From positions 1 through 64,000 of the forward strand of contig JASJDS010000098.1 of NCBI GenBank assembly GCA_030065055.1: a stretch of 64,000 nucleotides of DNA, read 5' to 3'. The DNA is from Calothrix sp. MO_192.B10 (GTDB lineage Bacteria; Cyanobacteriota; Cyanobacteriia; Cyanobacteriales; Nostocaceae). The position numbers and the translations under genes are program-made. The notes beneath the pieces were generated by a model. That model was not told the origin of the DNA. It worked only from the letters and a program-made list of their open reading frames with translations, and did not search any database. Below are positions 46,661-56,001 of the stretch, piece after piece (positions within the stretch are counted from its first letter, which is position 1; the number at the start of each line of letters is the position of its first letter).

Positions 46661-47890
46661 ATGCCCAATTCTCAGCCCATCTGCCGTTCTTGTGGCAATC
46701 CAGATTTAGAGTTAATTATTGATTTTGGTTATACTCCCCTGGCGGATAGACTGTTAACCAAAGACCAATTAGAAAAACCCGAATATACAGCTTTATTGGA
46801 TTTGGCATTTTGTCCCGATTGTGGACTGGTACAGATTAATGAAACAGTACCGCCAGAAATCCTGTTTTATGATGATTATCCCTATTTTTCTTCAGTATCA
46901 CCATCTCTATTGAAACATTTTGGTGACAGTGCCCAGGCAATCATCAAGTCCCGACCTCTAGATAGTAATAGTTTAGTGGTTGAGGCTGCTAGTAATGACG
47001 GGTATATGCTGAAAAACTTTGTGGAAAAGGGCATTCCCGTATTAGGAATTGACCCTGCCGAAAAACCTGCGGCGGTGGCGAATGAGGCGGGAGTACCTAC
47101 CATGTGTACTTTCTTCACCAAGGATTTAGCAATTAAATTGGTGGAGGAAGGTAAACAAGCAGATGTATTTTTAGCAAATAATGTCTTGGCTCACGTTCCC
47201 GATTTAAATGGGTTTGTGGCTGGATTCGGGACTTTGTTAAAAGATACTGGAGTAGCGGTAATTGAAGCACCCTATGTGGTAGATTTAGTTGATCACTGCG
47301 AATTTGATACGATTTACCACCAGCACTTGTGTTACTTCTCCGTCACAGCTTTGGATAAGTTGTTCCGCAGACATGGTTTGTATTTAAATCATGTGGAACG
47401 GACAAAAATCCACGGTGGTTCTTTGCGCCTATTTATTGAGAAGCAAGAAGCGGTTCAGGATTCTGTCAAGTCCTTGTTAAAAATGGAATCTGAGCGTAAA
47501 GTAGATCGGATAGATTATTATCAAGAATTTGGCGATCGCATTGCTGAAGTTAAGGAATCCTTATTAAATATTCTCTGGGATTTGAAGCGTCAAGGCAAGA
47601 AGGTTGTTGGTTATGGTGCGGCAGCAAAAGCAACCACTTTACTAAGTTATTTTGGTATCAATAAAACCCTGTTAGACTATGTTGCCGATTTAAACCAGTT
47701 TAAGCAGGGTAAGTTTATGAGTATCAATCACTTACCAATTGTGCCACCATCCCGAATTGTAGAAGATATGCCTGATTATGTATTAATTTTGGCTTGGAAT
47801 TTTGCTGAGGAAATTATGCAACAGCAGCAAGCTTATCAGCAAAAGGGTGGTAAGTTTATCGTTCCCATTCCTCAACCCAAAATTGTGTAG
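46661..47890 (+). CDS. Sugar C-methyltransferase (TylC3/CloU type), first of three
   Basis: 409 residues with the three-part build of deoxysugar C-methyltransferases: an N-terminal zinc-binding domain (CRSCGNPD ... CPDCGLVQ), a central SAM-binding domain ([33 protein letters not shown]) and a C-terminal domain with a second Rossmann fold ([32 protein letters not shown]). Known members add a branching methyl group to a keto-sugar nucleotide. Together with RfbF and the epimerase this points to a branched deoxysugar. It is separated by a hairpin-rich spacer from the epimerase gene. Confidence 0.92.
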   Translation: MPNSQPICRSCGNPDLELIIDFGYTPLADRLLTKDQLEKPEYTALLDLAFCPDCGLVQINETVPPEILFYDDYPYFSSVSPSLLKHFGDSAQAIIKSRPLDSNSLVVEAASNDGYMLKNFVEKGIPVLGIDPAEKPAAVANEAGVPTMCTFFTKDLAIKLVEEGKQADVFLANNVLAHVPDLNGFVAGFGTLLKDTGVAVIEAPYVVDLVDHCEFDTIYHQHLCYFSVTALDKLFRRHGLYLNHVERTKIHGGSLRLFIEKQEAVQDSVKSLLKMESERKVDRIDYYQEFGDRIAEVKESLLNILWDLKRQGKKVVGYGAAAKATTLLSYFGINKTLLDYVADLNQFKQGKFMSINHLPIVPPSRIVEDMPDYVLILAWNFAEEIMQQQQAYQQKGGKFIVPIPQPKIV

Positions 47891-48065
47891 TTGTTAAAAT
47901 TCTTACTTATTGGGAGTCAGGATATGATTAATTCTGACTCCTGACTATGGAATAAATACTTCCGGTTTTCCTCTTTATTACATGAATTGAGCACAAGATA
48001 TAAACTGGTAAATTTGTGCGAACTGGAAAAATCGATCGTTTTAAAACCAATTGGAGATAATTTTA

Positions 48066-49289
48066 ATGGTTGGAAATCAAGTATTATCAGAGCAATCAAC
48101 ATCAGCAGCTAAATTGGCAGAATACACTTGCCCAAATTGCGGACACAAAGGACTATCCCTGTTTTATGAAGTACCTCAGGTTCCCGTCCATAGCTGCTTA
48201 ATGATGTCCAGCCAGGAGGAAGCACAGAATTTCCCCTGTGGAGATGTAGTTCTAGGATTTTGTGACCATTGTGGTTTTATCACCAACATTGAATTCGATC
48301 GCAAATGGTCAGCCTATGCTCCCAATTATGAAGACCAACAAAGCTATTCTCCCACATTTAACAAGTTTGCCCTAGACTTAGCCAATCGTTTAATTGAAAA
48401 ATATGACCTCCACAACAAAGATATTGTGGAAATTGGTTGTAGCAAAGGGGATTTTCTACTGTTATTGTGTGAATTAGGCAATAATCGCGGTGTAGGTATT
48501 GACCCCAGCGTTGTTCCCGGACGAGTTAACAGTGAAGCTGCTGAACGGGTAACTTTCATTCAAGACTATTATGGCGAACAACACGCCAAATATGTGGGTG
48601 ATTTTATCTGCTGTCGTCACACCTTAGAACACATTCAGCCCACCTTTGAGTTTATCACCACTGTGCGCCGTTCTATCGGCGATCGCCACATTCCCGTGTT
48701 CTTTGAAATTCCCGATACCACCCGTGTCCTCAAGGATATGGCTTTTGAGGATATTTACTACGAACACACCTCCTATTTTACCCCTGGTTCCTTAGCTCGG
48801 TTGTTCCGTGCTTGCGGTTTTGAAGTCACCGATTTATACCGGGATTATGGGGATCAATATTTATTTATTGAAGCCATACCAGTGGCTACAACCTCGGATA
48901 AAATTCATCCTTTTGAAGAAACTTTGGCGCAAACCATCGAGGATGTCAAATACTTCGCTGACAATATTCAGAACAAGTTGGATGATTGGAAGCAGAAGCT
49001 AGAAACTATGCAAGCACAAGGTCAAAAAGTGGTTGTTTGGGGTTCTGGCTCTAAGTGTGTTGCTTTCCTCACCACCCTAGATACCATCGACAAAATTCAA
49101 TATGTGGTTGATATTAATCCCCACCGTCATGGCAAATTTATTCCTGGAGTTGGTAAACAAATCATGTCTCCGGAGTTTTTGAAAGAATATCAACCAGATA
49201 CGGTAATTGTCATGAATTCTATCTATTGCCAAGAAATTCAAAAAATGCTGGATGACATGGGAGTATCGACAAAAGTTATTCCTCTGTAA
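48066..49289 (+). CDS. Sugar C-methyltransferase family protein, second of three
   Basis: 407 residues from the ATG at 48066 (MVGNQVLSEQ), with GGAG nine bases upstream. It has the Zn-ribbon (CPNCGHKGL ... CDHCGFITN), the SAM motif VEIGCSKGDFLLLLCELG with VGIDPS, the motif CCRHTLEHIQPT and the C-terminal Rossmann part (KVVVWGSGSKCVAFLTTL, VVDINPHRHGKFIPG). It is closer to the third enzyme (49844) than to the first: both share an insert after the first Cys pair and CELGNNRGVG. Function as for the first, by family; the methylated sugar is unknown. Confidence 0.9.
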   Translation: MVGNQVLSEQSTSAAKLAEYTCPNCGHKGLSLFYEVPQVPVHSCLMMSSQEEAQNFPCGDVVLGFCDHCGFITNIEFDRKWSAYAPNYEDQQSYSPTFNKFALDLANRLIEKYDLHNKDIVEIGCSKGDFLLLLCELGNNRGVGIDPSVVPGRVNSEAAERVTFIQDYYGEQHAKYVGDFICCRHTLEHIQPTFEFITTVRRSIGDRHIPVFFEIPDTTRVLKDMAFEDIYYEHTSYFTPGSLARLFRACGFEVTDLYRDYGDQYLFIEAIPVATTSDKIHPFEETLAQTIEDVKYFADNIQNKLDDWKQKLETMQAQGQKVVVWGSGSKCVAFLTTLDTIDKIQYVVDINPHRHGKFIPGVGKQIMSPEFLKEYQPDTVIVMNSIYCQEIQKMLDDMGVSTKVIPL

Positions 49290-49318
49290 GCGATAAATCC
49301 TTCGTTGGGGAAAACAAT

Positions 49319-49732
49319 GGGAGCATCCCAAATATTAAATATTGTAGTGCGGGCATCTTGCCCGCTTCCTGGACATTAGGGAGCTTTCCGGCTCCCACTA
49401 CATATTTTTTTAACAGGGATGCTTCCTGTTTTCCTCCCTATGTTCTACCGCGACAAAATATTAAATTAATTTTGTACATTTAGTTGCGTACATAGTTCTA
49501 TAGGAATCCGGTTTGATTGTTGAATAAAATTAGGTACTTGTAGGGTGTGTTATGGCTTTAGCTTTTAGCGAAGCCATGCCCGTTGTTCGCACAGCTTTGC
49601 CGCAGGCTAGCCACCCTGTTAGGGTTAGGGCTATACGCACGCCCGCCATATTACCGGATGGTGCCGTACTCTCGTCGATAACACACCCTACGTGTTTTAA
49701 GCGTTACAAACTTAAATATTTGGGATGCTCCC
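49319..49732. mobile_element. Composite non-autonomous element, 18-bp inverted ends
   Basis: GGGAGCATCCCAAATATT (49319-49336) recurs exactly inverted as AATATTTGGGATGCTCCC (49715-49732). Between the arms are a GCGGGC-ATCTT-GCCCGC hairpin (49349-49365) and the 204-bp fold-back repeat (49500-49703). The 99-codon frame inside is not believable. No target duplication is evident. It separates methyltransferase genes 2 and 3. Confidence 0.7.
49500..49703. repeat. Fold-back dispersed element, long copy (204 bp)
   Basis: GTAGGGTGTGTTA near the start and TAACACACCCTAC near the end are exact inverted repeats. Its outer bases match the 143-bp copy at 37396-37538, while its centre is longer and unrelated. 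Confidence 0.8.
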
Positions 49733-49843
49733 CAAATGCAAGCATCTTACTCCAAAAAACTCACTGTTGCCTGTTCCCCCTTCCCTATTCCCTCTCTCAA
49801 AGGGAGATAAAATTCTTGATGTTGAAAAGGTATAGAGAAATTC

Positions 49844-51031
49844 ATGAATAATCCATCTCAACATATCTGCCCTGTATGCGGCTCTTCTCATTTTGAAATA
49901 TTTTTTGAAATGTTAGAGATGCCCATCTTTTGTAATGTTCTCTGGCCAGAAAAAAAAGATGCCCAAAATTGTGATAAGGGAGATATTAAGCTAGCTTTCT
50001 GTTCTAGCTGTGGTTTCATTGGCAATGTAGCGTTTGACCCATCTTTATTAGACTATACCCAAGCTTATGAAAACTCCTTAGATTTTTCTCCCAGATTTCA
50101 AAATTATTCTCAATCTTTAGCGGAAAGATTAATAGAAACTCATAACTTACAAAATCAAGACATTATTGAAATTGGTTGCGGCAAGGGAGAATTTTTAGTT
50201 TCATTGTGCGAACTGGGTAATAACCGGGGAGTAGGATTTGACCCCACCTATGTACCCTTACCAGAACATGAAAAGGTTAAAGATAAAACCACATTTATTC
50301 AAGATTACTATTCCGATAAATATGCAGATTATGCCAGTGATTTTATTTGCTGTCGGCATACATTAGAGCATATTCCTCAACCAAATACTTTGTTAGCAAA
50401 TCTCCGCAAAGCCATTGGTAATCGTCACAATACAGCGATCTTTTTTGAAGTTCCCAATGCTTTAGATACATTCCAAAACATGGCTATTTGGGATATTATC
50501 TACGAACATTGTTGCTATTTTGCTCCGGTATGCTTATCCCACGCTTTTGCATCCAATGGATTCCAGGTACAAAAAACCTCTGAGGAATTTCGCAATCAGT
50601 TTCTCTGCCTAGAGGCTGTACCAGGAGAGAGCAATAGGGAAATGGACGAACAACAAATTAGTGATTTGCAACAACTTACCCAAGATATTCAAACCTTTGG
50701 TAGTAGATTTGCCAACAAGGTAGAAGCTTGGCAAACTAAGCTGGAGTATATCACTAGTCAAGACCAACGCACAGTAGTGTGGGGTGCAGGTTCTAAAGGG
50801 GTAACTTTCCTCAATTTGTTAAAGAATAGGAATCAGATTGAATTTATAGTAGACCTTAATCCCCGCAAACAAGGAATGTATGTGGCTGGAACGGGTCAAA
50901 GAATTGTTGCGCCGGATTTCTTACGGGATTATCAACCAGAATTAATATTAATTATGAATCCTGTTTACGAGGAAGAAATCCGTCAAATGACGGCAGATAT
51001 GGGCTTAAGTGCGGAATTTCTCTGTGTCTAG
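49844..51031 (+). CDS. Sugar C-methyltransferase family protein, third of three
   Basis: 395 residues, paralogous to the preceding enzyme. Zn-ribbon CPVCGSSHF ... CSSCGFIGN, SAM motif IEIGCGKGEFLVSLCELG with VGFDPT, CCRHTLEHIPQP, and C-terminal TVVWGAGSKGVTFLNLL, IVDLNPRKQGMYVAG. It arose with the second gene by duplication, and a repeat-bearing element now separates them. Its stop overlaps the stop of the converging Rieske gene in the palindrome CTAG (51028-51031). Confidence 0.9.
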   Translation: MNNPSQHICPVCGSSHFEIFFEMLEMPIFCNVLWPEKKDAQNCDKGDIKLAFCSSCGFIGNVAFDPSLLDYTQAYENSLDFSPRFQNYSQSLAERLIETHNLQNQDIIEIGCGKGEFLVSLCELGNNRGVGFDPTYVPLPEHEKVKDKTTFIQDYYSDKYADYASDFICCRHTLEHIPQPNTLLANLRKAIGNRHNTAIFFEVPNALDTFQNMAIWDIIYEHCCYFAPVCLSHAFASNGFQVQKTSEEFRNQFLCLEAVPGESNREMDEQQISDLQQLTQDIQTFGSRFANKVEAWQTKLEYITSQDQRTVVWGAGSKGVTFLNLLKNRNQIEFIVDLNPRKQGMYVAGTGQRIVAPDFLRDYQPELILIMNPVYEEEIRQMTADMGLSAEFLCV

Positions 51032-51477
51032 ACTTTTTTAACTAGCACTGCGTCACCTTCCACTTTAGCAGTGTAGGTGGGTATGGGTTGTTTGGCAGGA
51101 GCTTTGAGCACCTGTCCATCAATCCCAAATTCAGAGCCATGACAGCGACAGAGAAATTTTTTGCTGTCAGTTTCCCATCCCACTATACAACCTGCATGGG
51201 TACATTTAGGATTGACAGCAATCAGATTATTATCTTTAGATGTACCTACAATCAATACTGGACCAATGGGTGAATTTTTAGCTAGTAATTGACCCTTACT
51301 ATCCAAATCTGCAACTGAGCCAACCTTTTGCCAATCTTCATTATTTGTAGGTGTTGTTGGATTTGTAGATGTTGCTGGGGGATTATTATTATCTGGAGAA
51401 CAGGCTGCGATCGCAACTGGTAAACTAGTAGATACACACCCTACACCAACCCAAGTTAAGAAGTCACGACGATTCAT
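51028..51477 (-). CDS. Tat-exported Rieske [2Fe-2S] protein, probable lipoprotein
   Basis: 149 residues from the ATG ending at 51477 (MNRRDFLTW); a GTG three codons earlier is also open. RRDFLTW is a twin-arginine signal and VAIAAC ends it as a plausible lipobox, so the protein should be exported folded and perhaps lipid-anchored. A Pro/Thr/Asn-rich linker follows, then the Rieske domain with CTHAGC and CRCHGSEFG binding the cluster. It is not PetC: the membrane helix and PetC-specific loops are missing. It may be an electron carrier for an unknown periplasmic enzyme. It converges on the third methyltransferase gene. Confidence 0.88.
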   Translation of the reverse strand: MNRRDFLTWVGVGCVSTSLPVAIAACSPDNNNPPATSTNPTTPTNNEDWQKVGSVADLDSKGQLLAKNSPIGPVLIVGTSKDNNLIAVNPKCTHAGCIVGWETDSKKFLCRCHGSEFGIDGQVLKAPAKQPIPTYTAKVEGDAVLVKKV

Positions 51478-52201
51478 AAGTACCACAAGATATTTTTTAC
51501 TTTTTCACAATATCAGTAATTTGTGCTACTTCAGTTATCGGTTTCATCGTTGATTTTGGAAGCATCCCAATTTTTGAAAAACATAGAGGCGAGAAAATTA
51601 CTTCGCGATGAATACTCGCGAAGTAATTTGGCATTTTAATCTTGGGATTCCTCATCTTCAAGCTCAGAGCCAGTAATATAGTAATATAGTAATATAGCGG
51701 TTTTCAGTTGAGTAAAGTACACAAATTTTACCTCACCCCCAAGACCACACTACCTCACCACCGCAACTGCCTCGGCTATACAAGCAAAGCCTGCCTACGC
51801 AGGCTAAAAAACTTAATTTTTCGTGTTATTGATAAAAATATATGTTTATTAATGATATCAAAAACCAGTATTAATACTTTTGTGCAAGATGTCAGTTAAG
51901 AGATTTTGGTGTTAAACATAATACTTTTCAAACATCCTCTTAACCCCATTTTTACGTTGATTTCCAAAAGTTTGGGGTTTATTGATATTTTGGATTACAT
52001 GTTATTTTTATTAGTAAAAAAGTTTATACTTTCGTGAAATATTAATTCATACCACTTTTATATATTGAGTACAGTTGTGTATGATACCCCTGATGATAAA
52101 AGGCACACTAAGTTATCCAACTTTTTAGATATATAAGGAGATTAAGTTAGTGTTTTTTTACCGCAGTTACAGTTATGGTTCTGTCGCAAAAAATGATGCA
52201 T
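51478..52201. other. Gene-free region with repeats
   Basis: Holds the 14-bp inverted repeat at 51595-51629, three tandem AGTAATATA units (about 51672-51697) and a small AGCCTGC/GCAGGCT hairpin near 51789-51806. The 63-codon frame at 51708 is not supported. Confidence 0.5.
51595..51629. repeat. Perfect 14-bp inverted repeat
   Basis: AAATTACTTCGCGA (51595-51608) and TCGCGAAGTAATTT (51616-51629) with a seven-base loop. It lies upstream of the Rieske gene, with A and T at the ends, so a bidirectional terminator or a mobile repeat are both possible. Confidence 0.8.
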
Positions 52202-52384
52202 TGGACAGTAGACAGAAAAGGAAACACATGAGACTTTATGCTGAATGCGAAGCGAGATAGAAAATCAGCATAAAGATTCTTGAAAAAAGTTTTGAAAGCC
52301 GGAGATAACAAGCAGCCTAGAGTAATAAATGTAGACAAGAATGCTGCTTATCCTCCAGAATTGGAACAACTCAAAGAAGAATAA
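52202..52384 (+). pseudogene. Relic of an IS6-family transposase
   Basis: Read in one frame, the stretch gives TVDRKGNT-stop-DFMLNAKRDRKSA-stop-RFLKKVLKA followed by NKQPRVINVDKNAAYPPELE and a final stop. This matches the DDE core of IS6/IS240-type transposases (…RxVDxxGNTLDFMLSxKRD…, …RVINVDKNxAYP…). There are two in-frame stops (52229 and about 52265) and no N-terminal part or inverted ends, so it is dead. It ends 37 bases before the STAND gene start. Confidence 0.85.
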
Positions 52385-52420
52385 ATATTAAACACAGAGA
52401 GTAAATTGAGGTCTACAAAT

Positions 52421-55400
52421 ATGCAAAAATCCTTGAATTACCAAAAGCGTAATCGTGGAGTTAGTCTTACTCATGAAGGTTTGCAAAAGTTGCAAGCAGC
52501 ACGTCGGCAGTCTGAATTTGATAACAATTTTGGAAAGAGATATAGTCTTGAAGATATTAGTCAGATGACTAGCTTAGATATTCTGACTATTAGAAAGGTA
52601 TTAAATTGTAGTAAAGGAGTTGATAAACGAACACTTGAATATCTCTTTGCTGCTTTTAAAATCCATCTAGAAGAAAGCGATTATTCAAATTCAAATTCAA
52701 CTGTACGGCAAGATTGGGGAGAAGCAGTTTCTGTTTCAGATTTTTACGGGCGTAATGAAGATATCTCTATACTAGAGGAGTGGTTGCTTAAAGACAATTG
52801 TAAACTAGTAGCTATTCTGGGAATGGGTGGCATTGGCAAGACTTCTTTATCTATTAAGCTAATGCAAAAAATAAGTAATAAATTTGATTGTATCATTTGG
52901 CGATCGCTTAAATATTCTCCATCAATTCATACAGTATTAGATGATATTATACAATTCTTGGTAGATGATCATAAATATGAAATAAACCTGGAAATAACTG
53001 TTAATGAAAAAATATCTTTGTTACTTAATTGTTTAAAAAAGCAAAGGTGTTTATTAATCCTCGATAATGTAGAAACATTGTTACGTGTTGGCTGCCCTTG
53101 TGGTCAATATATTGATGGATATAATGAGTATAGTGAACTTTTTTCTCGGATAGGTGAATCAGAACATCAAAGCTGTTTAGTGATTACAGCGCGTGAAAAA
53201 CTCAAAGAAATAGCTTTGATGGAAGGAGAGAATTTTCCGGTTCGAGTATTTCAAATCAAGGGTTTAGGAAAATTAGAAAGTAAAAAAATTCTTAAGAGTA
53301 AAAGTCTGAAGGGATCAGAAGATAAATTTGATATATTGGCTGAATGGTATAATGGTAATCCTTTAGCATTAAAAATTGTAGGTTCTACAATTCAAGATCT
53401 ATTCAATGGCTATATTGACGAATTTTTACAACATGAAATGACGGTATTTGGGGATATTCGTGATTTATTAGATCAGCATTTTGAACGTTTATCAGATATT
53501 GAAAAAGATATCATGTACTGGCTGGCAATTAATCAAGAACCAGTTTCAATATCTGAATTATCTCACGATTTAATTTCTCCAATTCCTAAAATCACTCTAA
53601 TAGAAACATTAGAATCACTAAGAAGGCGTTTCTTGATTGAACATTCTGATAGTTATTTTACATTGCAATCCGTATTAATGGATTATGTAATTTGTCGATT
53701 TACTCAAGTAATTTCTGAGGAGATAATCAACCAAGAGTTTTCCTTATTTAATAATTACGCATTAATCAAAGCTACAGCGAAAGATTATGTCAGAGAACAT
53801 CAAAATCATCTAATTCTTCAACCGATAATCAATAAATTAAAACTCGTATTTAGAGGAAAAAATAATTTAGAAAAACACTTATTCAAAATCCTCAAAAATC
53901 TCCGCAATACTTATCATTTGAATGTTGGCTATACAGCAGGTAATGTTTTAAACATACTTTGCTATCTAGGAGCAGACTTAAGGGAATATGATTTTTCTTC
54001 TTTAACGATTTTGCAAGCCGATTTACGCAATATCAATTTGAAAAAGGCTAATTTTCATGGAGCAAATCTCCAAAATTCATCTTTTTCTGAAACTTTCAGT
54101 GGCATCATGTCCCTTGCATTTGATCCCAAGGGAAATTTCATGGCTGGGGGAGACAGCACTGGAAACATTCACTTGTGGAAAATTTCTGATCAAAAAAGAA
54201 TTTTTATCCTGCGAGGTCATACCAGTTGGGTTGTTTCCCTTGCTTTTTCTCATGATGGCAAGATGCTTGTGAGTGGGAGTAGTGACTGTACAGTCAAGCT
54301 ATGGAATATGACTGACAATTATTGCCTCAAAACCTGGAATGATCACACAGGGGAGGTTTGGTCAGTGGCTTTTAGTCCTGATGGTGAGTTCATAGCAAGT
54401 GGGAGTGATGACAATACCATAAGACTGAGGAGAGTAAGTACAGGTAAGTGCTTAAAAATTTTTACAGGACATAGGAGTTGGGTAACTTCTCTTGCTTTCA
54501 CTGGCGATGGAAAAATGCTGTTTAGTAGTAGCGACGATCACACCATCAAATTATGGAACATATACACAGGTAAATGTTTGAGAATATATCAAGGACATTG
54601 CGATGGAATTCGGTCAATTTCCCTGAGTCCGGATGGTCAAATATTAGCCAGTGGCAGTGAAGATTGCACGATCAAGTTATGGAATGTTAGTACAGGAGAA
54701 TGTCTAGAAACTCTTGATGGACATACAAATCGCATATTTTCCGTCAGTTTTAGCCCACGGGGAGATTTGCTAGCAAGCGGCAGTCATGACTATACCGTGA
54801 GATTGTGGGAAATTAAAACTGCACAATGTGTGAAAGTATTTCAGGAACATTCTAATTGGGTGTTTGCTGTTGCCTTCAATCCCAAAGGTGATTTGTTAGC
54901 TAGTGGTAGTCAAGATCAAACACTAAAACTCACAGATGTCAAAACAAGACTATGCTGCAAAACATTTCATGGATATTCTAATCAGGTGCTTGCCCTTGCT
55001 TTTAGCCCTGATAGTCAAATATTAGCCAGTGGAGGGCATGATCGCACTATCAAACTTTGGCAGATAAATTCCAGTGAGCCTGTAACAAGTCTAGTTGGAC
55101 ATGGTAATTTGGTTTACTCAGTTGCGATCGCGCCGAAAGGTGACATCTTAGCAAGTGGCAGTGGAGATAAAACTATTAAACTTTGGGACATTAAAACAGG
55201 TCAAAATTTGAATACTCTCAAGGGACATCAAGGTACGATACGCTCAATTGCGTTCCAGCCAGACGGATGTACATTAGCAAGTGGTAGCGAAGACAACACA
55301 ATCAGGTTATGGAACTTATCGACTGGACAAGTTTTGAGAGTTTTGGCAGGACACGAGGCGGCAATTTGGTCAATCGCGTTTAGCCCAAACTCTCCCATAA

Positions 55401-55951
55401 TTGCCAGTGGTGCTTGGGAAGAAACAATCAGATTGTGGAACTTTCAAACTGGTGAGTGTATTAAAACTTTAGGAGGACATAAAAGTTGGGTTTGGTCAGT
55501 CGCCTTCAGTGCCGATGGTAATATGCTAGCCAGTTCTAGCCCTGATGGCACAATCAGGTTGTGGAGTGTTAGGAGTGGTACATGTATTAAAGTTCTGAGT
55601 TTACCAACAGGGTGGGCACTTTCACTGGCGTTTAGTCCCGATGGACAGACACTGGTAAGTAGTAATCACGACATGACGCTGAAACTGTGGTCCCTGAAGA
55701 CTTACGAATGTACAAAAACATTTGCCGGACATACAAGGAATTGGATTTGGTCGGTAGTTTTTGATCCAACTGGTGAACTTTTAGCTAGTGGTTGCGAAGA
55801 CGAAACGATAAGGATTTGGGATGTCAGGAGTGGAAAAAATTTAAGAATTCTCAAAACAGAGGATATTTATAGTGGTACGAAGTTCACAGATGTAAGTGGG
55901 ATTACCGAAGCAACAAGGTCTTCACTACAAGCTTTAGGGGCAATTATTTGA
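52421..55951 (+). CDS. STAND NTPase with NB-ARC, pentapeptide and 14 WD40 repeats
   Basis: 1176 residues from the ATG at 52421 (MQKSLNYQ), with TGAGGT upstream. Residues 10-85 are the HTH-like domain typical of cyanobacterial NB-ARC proteins (RGVSLTHEGLQKLQAAR, YSLEDISQMT, GVDKRTLEYLFAAF). The NTPase has FYGRNEDI, Walker A GMGGIGKTS (about 134-142), Walker B CLLILDNVE, TAREK and GNPLALKIV. A helical region and a short pentapeptide-like stretch (TILQADLRNINLKKANFHGA) link to 14 WD40 repeats (about 560-1145), enough for two seven-bladed propellers that would sense a ligand. No effector domain is visible. Such proteins are signal-transducing or defence switches; the target is unknown. Confidence 0.92.
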   Translation: MQKSLNYQKRNRGVSLTHEGLQKLQAARRQSEFDNNFGKRYSLEDISQMTSLDILTIRKVLNCSKGVDKRTLEYLFAAFKIHLEESDYSNSNSTVRQDWGEAVSVSDFYGRNEDISILEEWLLKDNCKLVAILGMGGIGKTSLSIKLMQKISNKFDCIIWRSLKYSPSIHTVLDDIIQFLVDDHKYEINLEITVNEKISLLLNCLKKQRCLLILDNVETLLRVGCPCGQYIDGYNEYSELFSRIGESEHQSCLVITAREKLKEIALMEGENFPVRVFQIKGLGKLESKKILKSKSLKGSEDKFDILAEWYNGNPLALKIVGSTIQDLFNGYIDEFLQHEMTVFGDIRDLLDQHFERLSDIEKDIMYWLAINQEPVSISELSHDLISPIPKITLIETLESLRRRFLIEHSDSYFTLQSVLMDYVICRFTQVISEEIINQEFSLFNNYALIKATAKDYVREHQNHLILQPIINKLKLVFRGKNNLEKHLFKILKNLRNTYHLNVGYTAGNVLNILCYLGADLREYDFSSLTILQADLRNINLKKANFHGANLQNSSFSETFSGIMSLAFDPKGNFMAGGDSTGNIHLWKISDQKRIFILRGHTSWVVSLAFSHDGKMLVSGSSDCTVKLWNMTDNYCLKTWNDHTGEVWSVAFSPDGEFIASGSDDNTIRLRRVSTGKCLKIFTGHRSWVTSLAFTGDGKMLFSSSDDHTIKLWNIYTGKCLRIYQGHCDGIRSISLSPDGQILASGSEDCTIKLWNVSTGECLETLDGHTNRIFSVSFSPRGDLLASGSHDYTVRLWEIKTAQCVKVFQEHSNWVFAVAFNPKGDLLASGSQDQTLKLTDVKTRLCCKTFHGYSNQVLALAFSPDSQILASGGHDRTIKLWQINSSEPVTSLVGHGNLVYSVAIAPKGDILASGSGDKTIKLWDIKTGQNLNTLKGHQGTIRSIAFQPDGCTLASGSEDNTIRLWNLSTGQVLRVLAGHEAAIWSIAFSPNSPIIASGAWEETIRLWNFQTGECIKTLGGHKSWVWSVAFSADGNMLASSSPDGTIRLWSVRSGTCIKVLSLPTGWALSLAFSPDGQTLVSSNHDMTLKLWSLKTYECTKTFAGHTRNWIWSVVFDPTGELLASGCEDETIRIWDVRSGKNLRILKTEDIYSGTKFTDVSGITEATRSSLQALGAII

Positions 55952-56001
55952 GAATGGGATGATTCTATCCATGCAACAAATAATTGCCTCGATCTATTTA
56001 T

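Noticed and set aside
49552-49851. A 99-codon frame before the third methyltransferase
   Set aside because: It lies inside the nested repeat element and overlaps the real gene start.
51708-51899. A 63-codon frame in the spacer before the STAND gene
   Set aside because: Its translation is unremarkable and it overlaps a small hairpin repeat.
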